Shown: piece after piece, positions 38,941-46,973 of the stretch | Numbering within the stretch: the first letter of the stretch is position 1 | Layout: every line of letters starts with the position of its first letter | Source of the DNA: Methylotenera versatilis 79 | GTDB taxonomy: Bacteria > Pseudomonadota > Gammaproteobacteria > Burkholderiales > Methylophilaceae | NCBI RefSeq assembly: GCF_000384375.1 | Contig: NZ_ARVX01000001.1 | Span: 186,001-250,000, forward strand | Length of the DNA: 64,000 bases | Reading direction: 5' to 3' | Program-made: the position numbers and the translations under genes | The notes under the pieces: model-generated | Told to the model about the DNA's origin: nothing | Database searches by the model: none | What the model saw: only the letters and a program-made list of their open reading frames with translations

Positions 38941-39054
38941 TAAGATCCCAAGCAATAATTTCAGTGAGCAAGCGTTAAAATAAATAGCGACTAATCTTTC
39001 ATTTCTATACTATCGAAATAAAATAGCAAAAAACCTTACGAATCCAAAAAGATA

Positions 39055-39915
39055 ATGCAAGACTTTCAAACCTTTTTAGCGCCAGCCAAAATCAATTTGT
39101 TTTTGCATATCACTGGCCGTCGCGCAGATGGTTATCACACGTTACAAAGCGTGTTTCAATTGCTGGATTTTTATGACAGTATCCATATTAAAGTAAACAA
39201 TACAGGTGAAATTAAACGCTTAAATACTTTGGTTAACGTGCCAGAATCACAAGATTTATGTGTATGTGCGGCATTGGCATTGCAGCTTGCCACGGGATGC
39301 AAGCAAGGCGCAGAAATCCATATTGAAAAACGAATCCCGATGGGCGGCGGCTTGGGCGGTGGCAGTTCGGATGCTGCAACGATTTTATTAGCACTTAACC
39401 ATTTATGGCAGCTCAAATTAAATCGCACCCAATTGATGCAAATTGGCTTAAGTTTAGGCGCAGATGTGCCAGTCTTTATCTTTGGCCAAACCGCTTGGGC
39501 TGAAGGCATTGGAGAGATTTTATCTCCTGTAAATTTACCTGAATCGCAACAACAATCCTACTATGTTGTATTAACACCAGATGCACAGGTATCAACTGCG
39601 CAAGTTTTTACTAATCCGAGATTGACAAGAGACACGAAACCATTGAAAATAGCGGACTTTTCAAGCGGTGAGAATTCTAGCAGTTTTAGAAATACCCTTG
39701 AAACGATTGTGTGTGAAGATTTTCCTGCAGTTGCAACTACCCTTGATTGGCTGAAACCTTATGGTGAAGCAAAAATGAGTGGATCGGGTGCATCTGTATT
39801 TGTAGCGGTAAATTCAAAACAAGTTGCGGATAAAATTTTAGCCAGCAAACCTGCTAATACAACAGGGTTTGTTGCAAAAAGTTTAATCAAACATCCGCAC
39901 TATGGTTTAGTTTGA
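39055..39915 (+). CDS. ispE: 4-diphosphocytidyl-2-C-methyl-D-erythritol kinase
   Basis: A 286-residue GHMP-family kinase of the MEP isoprenoid pathway; it phosphorylates the 2-hydroxyl of CDP-methylerythritol. Marks are the N-terminal PAKINLFLHITGRRADGYH, the glycine-rich ATP loop IPMGGGLGGGSSDAAT (about residue 95) and the C-terminal AKMSGSGASVF loop. It is followed after 31 bases by a tRNA-Gln gene and then prs, the widespread betaproteobacterial order. Confidence 0.96.
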   Translation: MQDFQTFLAPAKINLFLHITGRRADGYHTLQSVFQLLDFYDSIHIKVNNTGEIKRLNTLVNVPESQDLCVCAALALQLATGCKQGAEIHIEKRIPMGGGLGGGSSDAATILLALNHLWQLKLNRTQLMQIGLSLGADVPVFIFGQTAWAEGIGEILSPVNLPESQQQSYYVVLTPDAQVSTAQVFTNPRLTRDTKPLKIADFSSGENSSSFRNTLETIVCEDFPAVATTLDWLKPYGEAKMSGSGASVFVAVNSKQVADKILASKPANTTGFVAKSLIKHPHYGLV

Positions 39916-39946
39916 ATTGCCGCTTAAAAAAGATTAAAAGTTTTAT

Positions 39947-40023
39947 TGGGGAGTCGCCAAGTTGGTTAAGGCACTGGGTTTTGATCCCAGCATCCGAAGG
40001 TTCGAGTCCTTCCTCCTCAGCCA
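39947..40023 (+). tRNA. tRNA-Gln (anticodon UUG)
   Basis: A 77-base cloverleaf including an encoded CCA. The acceptor arms are TGGGGAG and CTCCTCA with discriminator G. The anticodon stem CTGGG/CCCAG holds the loop TTTTGAT, giving TTG. The T-arm reads GAAGGTTCGAGTCCTTC. It probably shares the ispE transcript. Confidence 0.97.
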
Positions 40024-40030
40024 ATATTTA

Positions 40031-40055
40031 GTGTGCAGACGTAGTCTGCATACAC
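40031..40055 (+). other. stem-loop after tRNA-Gln
   Basis: GTGTGCAGAC and GTCTGCATACAC pair around three bases with one bulge. Together with the terminator just downstream it probably marks the processed 3' end of the tRNA transcript. Confidence 0.5.
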
Positions 40056-40061
40056 AAAAAG

Positions 40062-40096
40062 AAAGCGTGTAGATTAATGGATTTACACGCTTTTAC
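40062..40096 (+). terminator. Rho-independent terminator after tRNA-Gln
   Basis: AAAGCGTGTA and TACACGCTTT form a perfect 10-bp stem with a 12-base loop, followed by a T-rich stretch. Confidence 0.8.
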
Positions 40097-40220
40097 TTTT
40101 TAAAGCCGTTAAAATGATTAATGCCTTTAAAAGCATTCAATATAATAAAAACGTAATAAATAACTAACGCTTAAGTATCTAGATTTTTAATATTAGAAAT
40201 AATATATAAAGGGCAGCATT

Positions 40221-41171
40221 TTGAGTAACGGCAACATGATGGTTTTTACAGGCAATGCCAATCCAGAGCTTGCGCAGCAAGTAGCTACACACCTGGGCAT
40301 TCAACTTGGCCGTGCCGATGTTGGCCGCTTTAGTGATGGCGAAGTAATGCTTGAATTGTTGGAAAACGTGCGCGGTAAAGATGTATTTGTGCTGCAATCC
40401 ACTAGCCATCCGACTAACGATACGCTGATGGAAGTAATGGTCATGGTCGATGCGCTACGTCGCTCATCTGCTGGCCGCATTACTGCTGCAATCCCTTATT
40501 TAGGTTATTCACGCCAAGATCGCCGTCCGCGTTCTGCCCGCGTTGCGATTACTGCAAAAGTGGTCGCAAATATGTTAACTAGCGTTGGTGTTAATCGCTT
40601 ATTAACGATGGATTTGCACTCTGACCAAATTCAAGGTTTTTTTGATATTCCTGTTGATAATATCTACGCAACACCTATTTTGCTGGACGATTTACTCAAG
40701 CAAAAATATGAAGATTTAGTCATCGTTTCACCAGACGTTGGTGGTGTAGTTCGTGCGCGTGCTTGTGCTAAGCAATTAAACTCTGACTTAGCGATTATTG
40801 ATAAACGTCGCCCAAAAGCGAACGTCGCTAAAGTGATGAACATTATTGGTGAGGTTTCTGGCCGTACCTGCGTGATTATGGATGACATGGTAGATACTGC
40901 AAATACGCTGTGCGAAGCTGCCGCTGCTTTAAAAAACCAAGGTGCAAAACGCGTATTAGCTTATGCGACACACCCAGTATTATCAGGCACTGCGGTAGAT
41001 CGCATTATGAATTCAGAATTAGATGAATTAGTTGTGACCAATACGATTAAATTAAGCCCTGCTTCTGCTAACTGTACAAAAATTCGCCAGTTAAGCGTTG
41101 CCGGTTTATTAGCAGAAACCATTAAACGTATTAGCCAAGAAGAGTCTGTTTCTTCTTTATTTATGGATTAA
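40221..41171 (+). CDS. prs: ribose-phosphate pyrophosphokinase
   Basis: A 316-residue enzyme making PRPP from ribose-5-phosphate and ATP, the precursor for nucleotides, His and Trp. Visible marks: [25 protein letters not shown], the ATP site [14 protein letters not shown], the PRPP loop [13 protein letters not shown] and [12 protein letters not shown] at 40221 is the likely start, with AAGGG 8 bases upstream; ATG at 40236 is the alternative. It has its own terminator and is followed by rplY. Confidence 0.96.
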   Translation: MSNGNMMVFTGNANPELAQQVATHLGIQLGRADVGRFSDGEVMLELLENVRGKDVFVLQSTSHPTNDTLMEVMVMVDALRRSSAGRITAAIPYLGYSRQDRRPRSARVAITAKVVANMLTSVGVNRLLTMDLHSDQIQGFFDIPVDNIYATPILLDDLLKQKYEDLVIVSPDVGGVVRARACAKQLNSDLAIIDKRRPKANVAKVMNIIGEVSGRTCVIMDDMVDTANTLCEAAAALKNQGAKRVLAYATHPVLSGTAVDRIMNSELDELVVTNTIKLSPASANCTKIRQLSVAGLLAETIKRISQEESVSSLFMD

Positions 41172-41187
41172 CCTTTTAGTTTTAACC

Positions 41188-41216
41188 CTGTTTTCTGGTC
41201 GCGGAAAACAGTTTTT
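41188..41216 (+). terminator. Rho-independent terminator after prs
   Basis: CTGTTTTC and GAAAACAG pair around 8 bases and are followed by five T. Confidence 0.8.
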
Positions 41217-41281
41217 GTGTAGTACCGCTGTTATTTATTTAAACTTAACCAAATAAAAGCAGCAAAATAAGGAGTAATAAA

Positions 41282-41920
41282 ATGAGTATCGAAATTAATG
41301 CAGTCAAGCGTGATGTTAAAGGTACGGGTGCGAGCCGCCGTGCACGTCGCGCTGGCAATGTACCAGGTGTGGTTTATGGCGCTGGTAAAGATGCCGTGAA
41401 CCTTGAGTTAAATCATAAAGAGTTGTTCTTACAATTCCGTCATGAAGCTTTTCATGCATCTATTTTAAGTTTGATTGTAGATGGCAAAAAAGAAAATGTT
41501 TTATTACGTGACTATCAAATGCATCCAGTGCGCAATACAATCCAACACATTGATTTTCAACGTGTTTCAGCGACTGAAAAAATTCACGTTAAAGTGCCTT
41601 TCCACTTCTTAAATGCAGATGTTGCGCCAGGCGTTAAGCTAGGTGGCGGCATTGTTGCGCATATCTTAACTGAGGCAGATGTAAGCTGCTTACCTAAAGA
41701 TTTGCCAGAGTTTATCGAGGTAGATTTAGCTGCTTTAGAAATGGGCGATTCAGTGCATTTATCACAAATTACATTACCAAAAGGTGCTGAGTTTGTTCAA
41801 TTAGCGCATGGTACAGACGCCGCTGTTGCTGCGATTGCTAAAACTCGTGGTGGCGCTGCTGACGAAAATGACGCTACTGATGAGGCAGCACCAGAAGCAC
41901 CAGCTGCCGCAGCTGAGTAA
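41282..41920 (+). CDS. rplY: 50S ribosomal protein L25/general stress protein Ctc
   Basis: A 212-residue 5S rRNA-binding protein of the long (Ctc/TL5) form. Residues 1-90 are the L25 domain (NAVKRDVKGTGASRRARRAG, PGVVYGAGKD) and about 95-185 the second beta domain (KVPFHFLNADVAPGVKLGG). The tail is an Ala/Pro/Glu-rich low-complexity stretch. AAGGAG lies just before the ATG. It sits between prs and pth as usual in proteobacteria. Confidence 0.96.
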   Translation: MSIEINAVKRDVKGTGASRRARRAGNVPGVVYGAGKDAVNLELNHKELFLQFRHEAFHASILSLIVDGKKENVLLRDYQMHPVRNTIQHIDFQRVSATEKIHVKVPFHFLNADVAPGVKLGGGIVAHILTEADVSCLPKDLPEFIEVDLAALEMGDSVHLSQITLPKGAEFVQLAHGTDAAVAAIAKTRGGAADENDATDEAAPEAPAAAAE

Positions 41921-41940
41921 TTCATTTCTGAAATTATTAA

Positions 41941-41976
41941 ACGCGCGCTTAATCTATTAAGTGCGCGTTTTTTATT
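41941..41976 (+). terminator. Rho-independent terminator between rplY and pth
   Basis: ACGCGC-g-CTTAAT and ATTAAG-t-GCGCGT form a long stem with a two-base loop and a run of T. It ends almost on the pth start codon, so pth either has its own promoter inside this stretch or depends on read-through. Confidence 0.85.
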
Positions 41977-41979
41977 GAT

Positions 41980-42579
41980 ATGACACAAATGGACAGCATT
42001 AAATTATTCGTTGGATTAGGTAATCCTGGCGACAAATATGAAGCGACACGCCACAATGCAGGCTTTTGGTGGGTGGATCAACTCGCGGCTGGCACGAATA
42101 GTAAATTAGCAGTAGAGCCCAAATTTTTTGGGGTTGCAGGCAGGTTAAGTACCAGTAAATTTGCATTAGCAACTGATGTTTGGCTGATTAAACCCACTAC
42201 TTTTATGAACGCTAGTGGAAAATCCGTTGCTGCGATTGCCAACTATTACAAAATTTTACCCACGCAAATACTGGTGATTCATGATGAATTAGATTTGCCG
42301 CCAGAAACGGTTAAGCTAAAAAAAGGCGGCGGCCATGGCGGACATAATGGTTTAAAAGATATTACTGCCGCATTAGGAACCGCTGACTTTTGGCGTTTAC
42401 GTTTAGGTATCGGCCACCCGGGCGATAGAAATGAAGTCGTTAATTTTGTACTCAAAACGCCATTAAAAGATGAACAGAATGCCATTAATCAGTGCATTGA
42501 TAAAAGCATAGAAATTGTACCGCAATTACTAAACGGGGATTTTGAGGATGCAATGTTAAAATTGCATACTAAGGTTTAA
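41980..42579 (+). CDS. pth: peptidyl-tRNA hydrolase
   Basis: A 199-residue enzyme that frees stalled peptidyl-tRNAs. LFVGLGNPGDKYEATRHNAG holds the catalytic His and conserved Asn residues; IHDELDLPPETVKLKKGGG and HGGHNGLKDI complete the site; KPTTFMNASGKSV is the conserved loop. ATG 41980 and ATG 41989 are both possible starts and neither has a ribosome site, because the rplY terminator occupies the leader. The second start matches the usual family N-terminus better. Confidence 0.95.
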   Translation: MTQMDSIKLFVGLGNPGDKYEATRHNAGFWWVDQLAAGTNSKLAVEPKFFGVAGRLSTSKFALATDVWLIKPTTFMNASGKSVAAIANYYKILPTQILVIHDELDLPPETVKLKKGGGHGGHNGLKDITAALGTADFWRLRLGIGHPGDRNEVVNFVLKTPLKDEQNAINQCIDKSIEIVPQLLNGDFEDAMLKLHTKV

Positions 42580-42618
42580 GTATACAAACTTAACTTTGCA
42601 ATAACTTAGTTTCTCAAA

Positions 42619-42745
42619 TTTTCCAACTGTATTTTCGTTTAGTACAAGGCGGCAAGGATTGAGTGGCTGAGTACAGCACATTAAGTACGGCGAAGCTGCG
42701 AAAACGCAGCCAACGCAGCAATCAACGAAAAGACAGACTGGAAAA
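42619..42745. repeat. 127-bp inverted-repeat (MITE- or REP-like) element before ychF
   Basis: The two ends are imperfect inverted copies: TTTTCCA-N6-TTTTCGTT at 42619-42639 and AACGAAAA-N7-TGGAAAA at 42724-42745. Inside, GCTGCG-AAAA-CGCAGC is a perfect hairpin, and GGATTG/CAATC and GGCTG/CAGCC pair outside it. The whole can fold into one long hairpin. It ends 3 bases before the ychF ATG, so it forms the gene's leader and supplies CTGGA as ribosome site. Copies elsewhere cannot be checked here. Confidence 0.6.
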
Positions 42746-42748
42746 AAC

Positions 42749-43834
42749 ATGAAGTGCGGAATTGTTGGCCTACCCAACGTAGGAAAATCCACCTTATTTA
42801 ACGCGATTACCAAAGCGGGGATCGCTGCAGAGAACTACCCTTTTTGCACGATTGAGCCAAACGTTGGCATCGTAGAAGTGCCTGACCCACGCATGCAGCC
42901 GCTGATTGACATTGTGAAGCCACAAAAAGTACAGCCAGCGATTGTTGAATTTGTTGATATTGCTGGCTTAGTTGCTGGTGCATCAAAAGGCGAAGGCTTG
43001 GGTAATAAATTTCTAGCCAACATCCGCGAAACCGATGCCATCGCGCATGTGGTTCGCTGTTTTGAAGATGCAAACGTGATTCACGTATCTAACAAAATTG
43101 ATCCATTATCAGATATTGAAGTCATTAATACCGAACTCGCACTTGCCGATATGGAAACCGTTGAAAAAACCATGCAACGCGAAAGTAAAAAAGCCAAAAG
43201 TGGAGATAAAGAAGCAATTGCTTTAGTAGCGGTATTAGACAAAGTATTGCCATGCTTGAACGAAGCCAAAGCCGTGCGCACTTTGAATTTAGATGCGGAT
43301 GAATTACAGCTGTTAAAACCACTCTGCCTCATTACCGTAAAACCAGTGATGTATTTAGCTAACGTAGATGAATCTGGCTTTGAAAATAATCCGCTTTTGG
43401 ACAAAGTTAACGCCCTTGGCAAAGCAGAAAATGCACCTGTAGTGTGTATTTGCGCCAAAATTGAAGGCGAAATCTCAGAGTTGGATGACGAAGACAAACT
43501 GTTATTTTTAAGCGAACTAGGACAAGACGAACCAGGCTTAAACCGCGTAATTCGCGCCGCTTATGATTTACTAGGCTTGCAAACCTACTTCACCGCTGGC
43601 GTGCAAGAAGTGCGCGCTTGGACCGTTAAAAAAGGCGCAACAGCCCCACAAGCTGCAGGTGTCATCCACACCGATTTTGAACGCGGCTTTATTCGCGCAG
43701 AAGTGATTCAATACGATGAGTACGTTAAAAATAAAGGTGAACAAGGTAGTAAAGAAGCTGGCAAGATGCGCTTAGAAGGCAAAGAATATATCGTGCAAGA
43801 CGGCGATGTGATGCACTTTAGGTTTAATGTTTAG
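42749..43834 (+). CDS. ychF: redox-regulated ATPase YchF (Obg family)
   Basis: A 361-residue translation-associated P-loop protein that prefers ATP. G1 is [19 protein letters not shown]3 lies in [18 protein letters not shown], and the G4 position reads NVDE instead of NKxD, as expected for YchF. The coiled-coil arm (about 130-200) and the C-terminal TGS domain (about 278-361, [15 protein letters not shown] onward) are complete. It is preceded by an unusual inverted-repeat leader and followed by the tRNA-Met gene. Confidence 0.96.
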   Translation: MKCGIVGLPNVGKSTLFNAITKAGIAAENYPFCTIEPNVGIVEVPDPRMQPLIDIVKPQKVQPAIVEFVDIAGLVAGASKGEGLGNKFLANIRETDAIAHVVRCFEDANVIHVSNKIDPLSDIEVINTELALADMETVEKTMQRESKKAKSGDKEAIALVAVLDKVLPCLNEAKAVRTLNLDADELQLLKPLCLITVKPVMYLANVDESGFENNPLLDKVNALGKAENAPVVCICAKIEGEISELDDEDKLLFLSELGQDEPGLNRVIRAAYDLLGLQTYFTAGVQEVRAWTVKKGATAPQAAGVIHTDFERGFIRAEVIQYDEYVKNKGEQGSKEAGKMRLEGKEYIVQDGDVMHFRFNV

Positions 43835-43870
43835 CTCAGAGCGTTTTATCGTATAAAAACAAAAGTAATT

Positions 43871-43899
43871 TTGACAATCAAGCGCTAAAACACTAGAAT
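43871..43899 (+). promoter_or_regulatory. sigma-70 promoter of the tRNA-Met gene
   Basis: TTGACA at 43871, exactly 17 bases, then TAGAAT at 43894. A GC-rich stretch (GCGCCC) follows, as in stringently controlled stable-RNA promoters. The tRNA starts 50 bases after the -10. Confidence 0.8.
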
Positions 43900-43948
43900 T
43901 GCGCCCTTGTCGAAAATTTAATAATCATAGTTTTCACAACAGTTTTCT

Positions 43949-44025
43949 GGTGATGTAGCTCAGCTGGTTAGAGCACAGGATTCATAATCCTGGGGTCGAG
44001 GGTTCAAGTCCCTCTTTCACCACCA
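43949..44025 (+). tRNA. tRNA-Met (anticodon CAU), integration site of the element
   Basis: A 77-base cloverleaf with encoded CCA. The anticodon stem CAGGA/TCCTG holds TTCATAA. The acceptor arms GGTGATG and TTTCACC pair with a T6-T67 mismatch and a G7-T66 wobble. The G1-C72 pair argues for elongator rather than initiator tRNA. The 39 bases from 43980 recur at 53856, so the 3' half belongs to the element's attachment repeat. Confidence 0.93.
43980..44018 (+). repeat. left attachment repeat (attL) of the element
   Basis: The 39 bases spanning the anticodon arm to the acceptor stem of tRNA-Met are identical to 53856-53894. After the shared part the left copy continues ACCACCA and the right copy CCACCA. 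Confidence 0.93.
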
Positions 44026-44031
44026 CTTGCA

Positions 44032-44063
44032 ACGCCCCTTTCGAGAGATTGGGGCGTTTTTCT
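44032..44063 (+). terminator. terminator after tRNA-Met
   Basis: ACGCCCC and GGGGCGT form a 7-bp stem with a 12-base loop, followed by a T run. It lies inside the element, so the element supplied the terminator for the rebuilt tRNA gene. Confidence 0.8.
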
Positions 44064-44080
44064 TTGTACTGATTTTCTCG

Positions 44081-44102
44081 ATTAGTAGCCACCTAGTAGC
44101 CA
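44081..44102 (+). repeat. left pair of probable integrase arm-type sites
   Basis: TAGTAGCCA occurs twice with an 11-base period. The whole 22-base unit is repeated exactly at 53705-53726, near the integrase gene. It lies 63 bases inside attL, suiting arm-type sites of a tyrosine recombinase. Confidence 0.65.
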
Positions 44103-44159
44103 TAAATGTATTATATCCCCAATTAGTTTATAAAAATATCAGTTAAAAAGGGTAAGCTC

Positions 44160-45581
44160 ATGTTGTGGACTACTGCTTTAAACCTGCCTTTAAAACAGTC
44201 AGAAGTTGACTTTTTGATACCCGAGTTAGATCACGACCTAAACTTATACGTTGACCCCCTACTTTTTCATCGAAGCAGCATACCTGAATATCAAGCTGTT
44301 CATGCATGTATCCATGAGTTTTTTAGCATATGTATAGATCAAGTAAAAAAAGGAAATATTGAGGTTGCCAGAAAAATGTTGGACTTTCCAGAGGTTCACG
44401 AAACTATGCTTGGTACTTCAAAATCTAGCCATAAGGGTAGAGGAATGGGCAAAGTTAGGGGAGGAATTATTTTAAATGAGATTATTGCAAACAAAGATGT
44501 TCAAACTAAGGGCATAACGCACATAGCTGAAATGCAACTCCTGATAGAAGGTGTTGGTTATGACTTAATAAGTGATATGTGCACAAATATTGCAAAACAT
44601 TTTTTTATAGAATATACCCAAAAACAATGCCAGCAATACGAAATTGAAATGGAAAAAAACCTTTGTCTTGAGCATGTTTTTAATTGGGAAGAATTAGAAT
44701 GGGACGACATTCATATTGATTTACCTACACATCCTGAATCTAAACATCCAATTTTATTGGTTCCTAGAACAGTTGTTCGTAGATTCCCAATATTTGATTA
44801 TGCAGGATTTTGGGACACTACTTATCGTTACATATTAAGAGCAAATATGCTTGAATCCGCAGTTCACGCAATCGGCAAAGAACCAAAAGTGTTGTGGAAG
44901 GATGTTAAAGAAAAGTATGAGTTTTCAAAAAAACATGTAGTTGAAGTCCTTCATGAGAATCCAGAGTTAAGGCATCAATATGTTGATCAATTCGAAAGGA
45001 AATTTAGTAGTGGGATAAGTCCTGTGGATTTATTCAAAATTCAAGGAAATGAGAATTTCAATACTCCAATTAATGATTTAATTACAGAACTTAAAACAAT
45101 TGAATCAGGTAATAAGGACGCAAAAAGGTATGAGAAACTAGTCTTAAGAATTTTAACTAGATTATTCTCCCCTCTACTTAACAACCCTGATCCACAAAGT
45201 TCATCTCATGATGGTAGGGAGATTATTGACATAACTTACTACAATGGAGCAAATGAAGGCTTTTGGAATGATGCAAAAATTCTTTGGCGTGCTACCACAA
45301 TTACTTTTGAATTAAAAAATATGGATGACCTTTCAAATGAGGAGTTTTTCCAAATAGCTGCTAGATTGAACGATATTCGTGGAATGATTGGTTTTTTGAT
45401 CAGTAGAAAAAAAGATCATCTTGATATTCAAAGAGCCTACAGACGATTGGATAAAGAACGAAAAGTAATTTTATGTCTGACAGATGAGGATTTGATAAAC
45501 ATGTTAGAAATGGACGCAAATGGTAAAAATGCAACGGAATATATACAAGCCATTTATAGAGAGTTCATAGATAAATCATAA
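44160..45581 (+). CDS. large uncharacterised protein with PD-(D/E)XK-like C-terminus (defence candidate)
   Basis: A 473-residue soluble protein with AAGGG 8 bases before its ATG. I do not recognise the N-terminal 300 residues; they begin LNLPLKQSEVDFLIPELDHD and include a Gly/Lys-rich stretch SSHKGRGMGKVRGG near residue 93. The C-terminal part (about 318-470) has the layout of a restriction-endonuclease fold: a helix (YEKLVLRILTRLFSPLL), DGREIIDITYYN with a candidate Asp, then TITFELKNMDD with the E-x-K triad end. It is the first gene inside the element, alone on its strand and isolated from the replication module. A single-gene anti-phage nuclease is the reading I favour; this is inference. 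Confidence 0.7.
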   Translation: MLWTTALNLPLKQSEVDFLIPELDHDLNLYVDPLLFHRSSIPEYQAVHACIHEFFSICIDQVKKGNIEVARKMLDFPEVHETMLGTSKSSHKGRGMGKVRGGIILNEIIANKDVQTKGITHIAEMQLLIEGVGYDLISDMCTNIAKHFFIEYTQKQCQQYEIEMEKNLCLEHVFNWEELEWDDIHIDLPTHPESKHPILLVPRTVVRRFPIFDYAGFWDTTYRYILRANMLESAVHAIGKEPKVLWKDVKEKYEFSKKHVVEVLHENPELRHQYVDQFERKFSSGISPVDLFKIQGNENFNTPINDLITELKTIESGNKDAKRYEKLVLRILTRLFSPLLNNPDPQSSSHDGREIIDITYYNGANEGFWNDAKILWRATTITFELKNMDDLSNEEFFQIAARLNDIRGMIGFLISRKKDHLDIQRAYRRLDKERKVILCLTDEDLINMLEMDANGKNATEYIQAIYREFIDKS

Positions 45582-45638
45582 AATTTTCAATAGTAATTAT
45601 TGTTCTTAAATGTCCTTTATATCTAGTCTAAAGGACGC

Positions 45639-45692
45639 GGTGACAATCCGCGCCGTGCGCCGCTGGCGCGTGCGCGCGGTGCGTTTGTCACC
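45639..45692. other. GC-rich hairpin after the HUH initiator gene, possible rolling-circle origin or strong terminator
   Basis: GGTGACAA and TTGTCACC bracket 38 bases that are almost pure G and C in AT-rich surroundings. The inside (CCGCGC...GCGCGG) pairs again. The structure starts 5 bases past the stop codon of the initiator gene. Its position suits either a terminator or a single- or double-strand origin acted on by that initiator; no T run follows on the gene's strand. Confidence 0.55.
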
Positions 45693-45696
45693 TTGC

Positions 45697-46647
45697 CTAA
45701 AACGGTGTTGGTAAAGAGTTATTTTCGTTCGGTAAATATCTAAAAAATATCATTGCTGCATTTCTGTCTGTAATAAATAAACTTTGATCTTTAGTCGCTT
45801 CTATCATTACAGCAGGATCAAAACGTACATAAAGCTCTTGTACTGCTTCTGCCAATGTCTCAGCGCGCATCCATTCACCGCTTGATTCTGGCAGCTTAAT
45901 GCTTCTAGGCACCCAGTAACGCTTACGATTAAATTGATGATGTTCTAGATAACTCTTAGTAATGTATTTAGAGATATAACGAGCGATGCCTACAGTCTGC
46001 TTAATTGGATCAGTAGAGCGTCTTTTCTGCTGCTTTAAGTCTACATTGCCAAGCGCTTCACTCCCTCGCTCATTGCCTTTACCACCTAGCGCAATCTGCC
46101 AACAACGTCTTAACAAGTCTGCTTTCACAAATCCATTGATGGCAGCATGAATATGATAGTGGTCTCCGCTTTTGTGTAGCTCTGGTACAGCAATATAATC
46201 AAACTTAGAGTCGGCAGCTACCAGCACACGCATAAATCGTTTCCAGGTGGCAATCACTTGATCGTAATCCTTGAGTAATCCTCTACTAGTTAAAGTTAAT
46301 AAACGGTCTGCACGAATCTCGATAGCAAAGTGACGTACTTTTCTGGCAGCACGAAAAGCGGCTTTTTCTCGATCACGCAAAATATCTGCTTCGTCACGTT
46401 CTTTTGGTGCGGTTCGTAAACCACGATCGCGATTAGCATTTACTAAACGGTTTAAAACATTACGATTCACCAATACTGCTTTTGCTTCAAATCCACCTTT
46501 TGTAAAAGGTTGAATTTTTAATCGCCACTGTAAATCTTGATCAAATATCGGCTGGTTAATGGTTTGACCCCACATATAGGGATGTTCAGGAGGCAATACA
46601 GCATGCTGATGGTCTTCTGTTAAGTCAAAGCGATCTAAATCAATCAT
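45697..46647 (-). CDS. HUH-family rolling-circle replication initiator (inovirus Gp2-like)
   Basis: A 316-residue endonuclease that would nick one strand at an origin. The HUH motif is DHYHIHAAING (about residue 166), and a catalytic-helix motif follows in IARYISKYITKSYLE (about 226), with two tyrosines. An N-terminal stretch rich in Arg (about 85-110) probably binds DNA. The family occurs in filamentous phages and in integrated elements with AlpA-like genes. Its ATG overlaps the stop of the helix-turn-helix gene by four bases (ATGA), so both are translated together. The element may therefore replicate by rolling circle after excision. Confidence 0.8.
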   Translation of the reverse strand: MIDLDRFDLTEDHQHAVLPPEHPYMWGQTINQPIFDQDLQWRLKIQPFTKGGFEAKAVLVNRNVLNRLVNANRDRGLRTAPKERDEADILRDREKAAFRAARKVRHFAIEIRADRLLTLTSRGLLKDYDQVIATWKRFMRVLVAADSKFDYIAVPELHKSGDHYHIHAAINGFVKADLLRRCWQIALGGKGNERGSEALGNVDLKQQKRRSTDPIKQTVGIARYISKYITKSYLEHHQFNRKRYWVPRSIKLPESSGEWMRAETLAEAVQELYVRFDPAVMIEATKDQSLFITDRNAAMIFFRYLPNENNSLPTPF

Positions 46648-46853
46648 TTCGCCACCTCTAATATAGATTGATGACGTTGACTATTAACATAGGCCTCTAG
46701 ATCATCTAGACGATAACGTACAGCACGAGAACCGATTTTGACAAATGGCACTCTTGCACCTGCCCATCGATCACGCTCTAAAAAAGCGATACTGACATTG
46801 AGAAATTTAGCAGCTTGCGGCGTGCTAAGTAAAACTGTTTGATGTTGCATCAT
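46644..46853 (-). CDS. small helix-turn-helix (excisionase-like) protein
   Basis: A 69-residue DNA-binding protein. LLSTPQAAKFLNVSIAFLER is a MerR/excisionase-type helix-turn-helix, followed by the wing VPFVKIGSRAVRYRLDDLEAYV. The start is the ATG at 46853, which has AGGAG 5 bases upstream; a longer frame to 46910 has no such support. It overlaps the initiator gene by four bases. It probably controls the initiator or excision. A second protein of this general type is encoded at 52202. Confidence 0.85.
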   Translation of the reverse strand: MMQHQTVLLSTPQAAKFLNVSIAFLERDRWAGARVPFVKIGSRAVRYRLDDLEAYVNSQRHQSILEVAK

Positions 46854-46973
46854 ATTGACTCCTAAAAATTGATATTGGAGACAATAGATTGATGCAGTAC
46901 GAGGTAGCAAAAAACTATCTAAAAATTCATAACCATTTCTTTATTTTCAGAAACAGTTTTAGTTTTTTACTAA

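Noticed and set aside
40118-40146. Promoter before prs (TATAAT at 40141)
   Set aside because: The -10 is perfect, but no acceptable -35 stands at 16-18 bases, so I did not list it.
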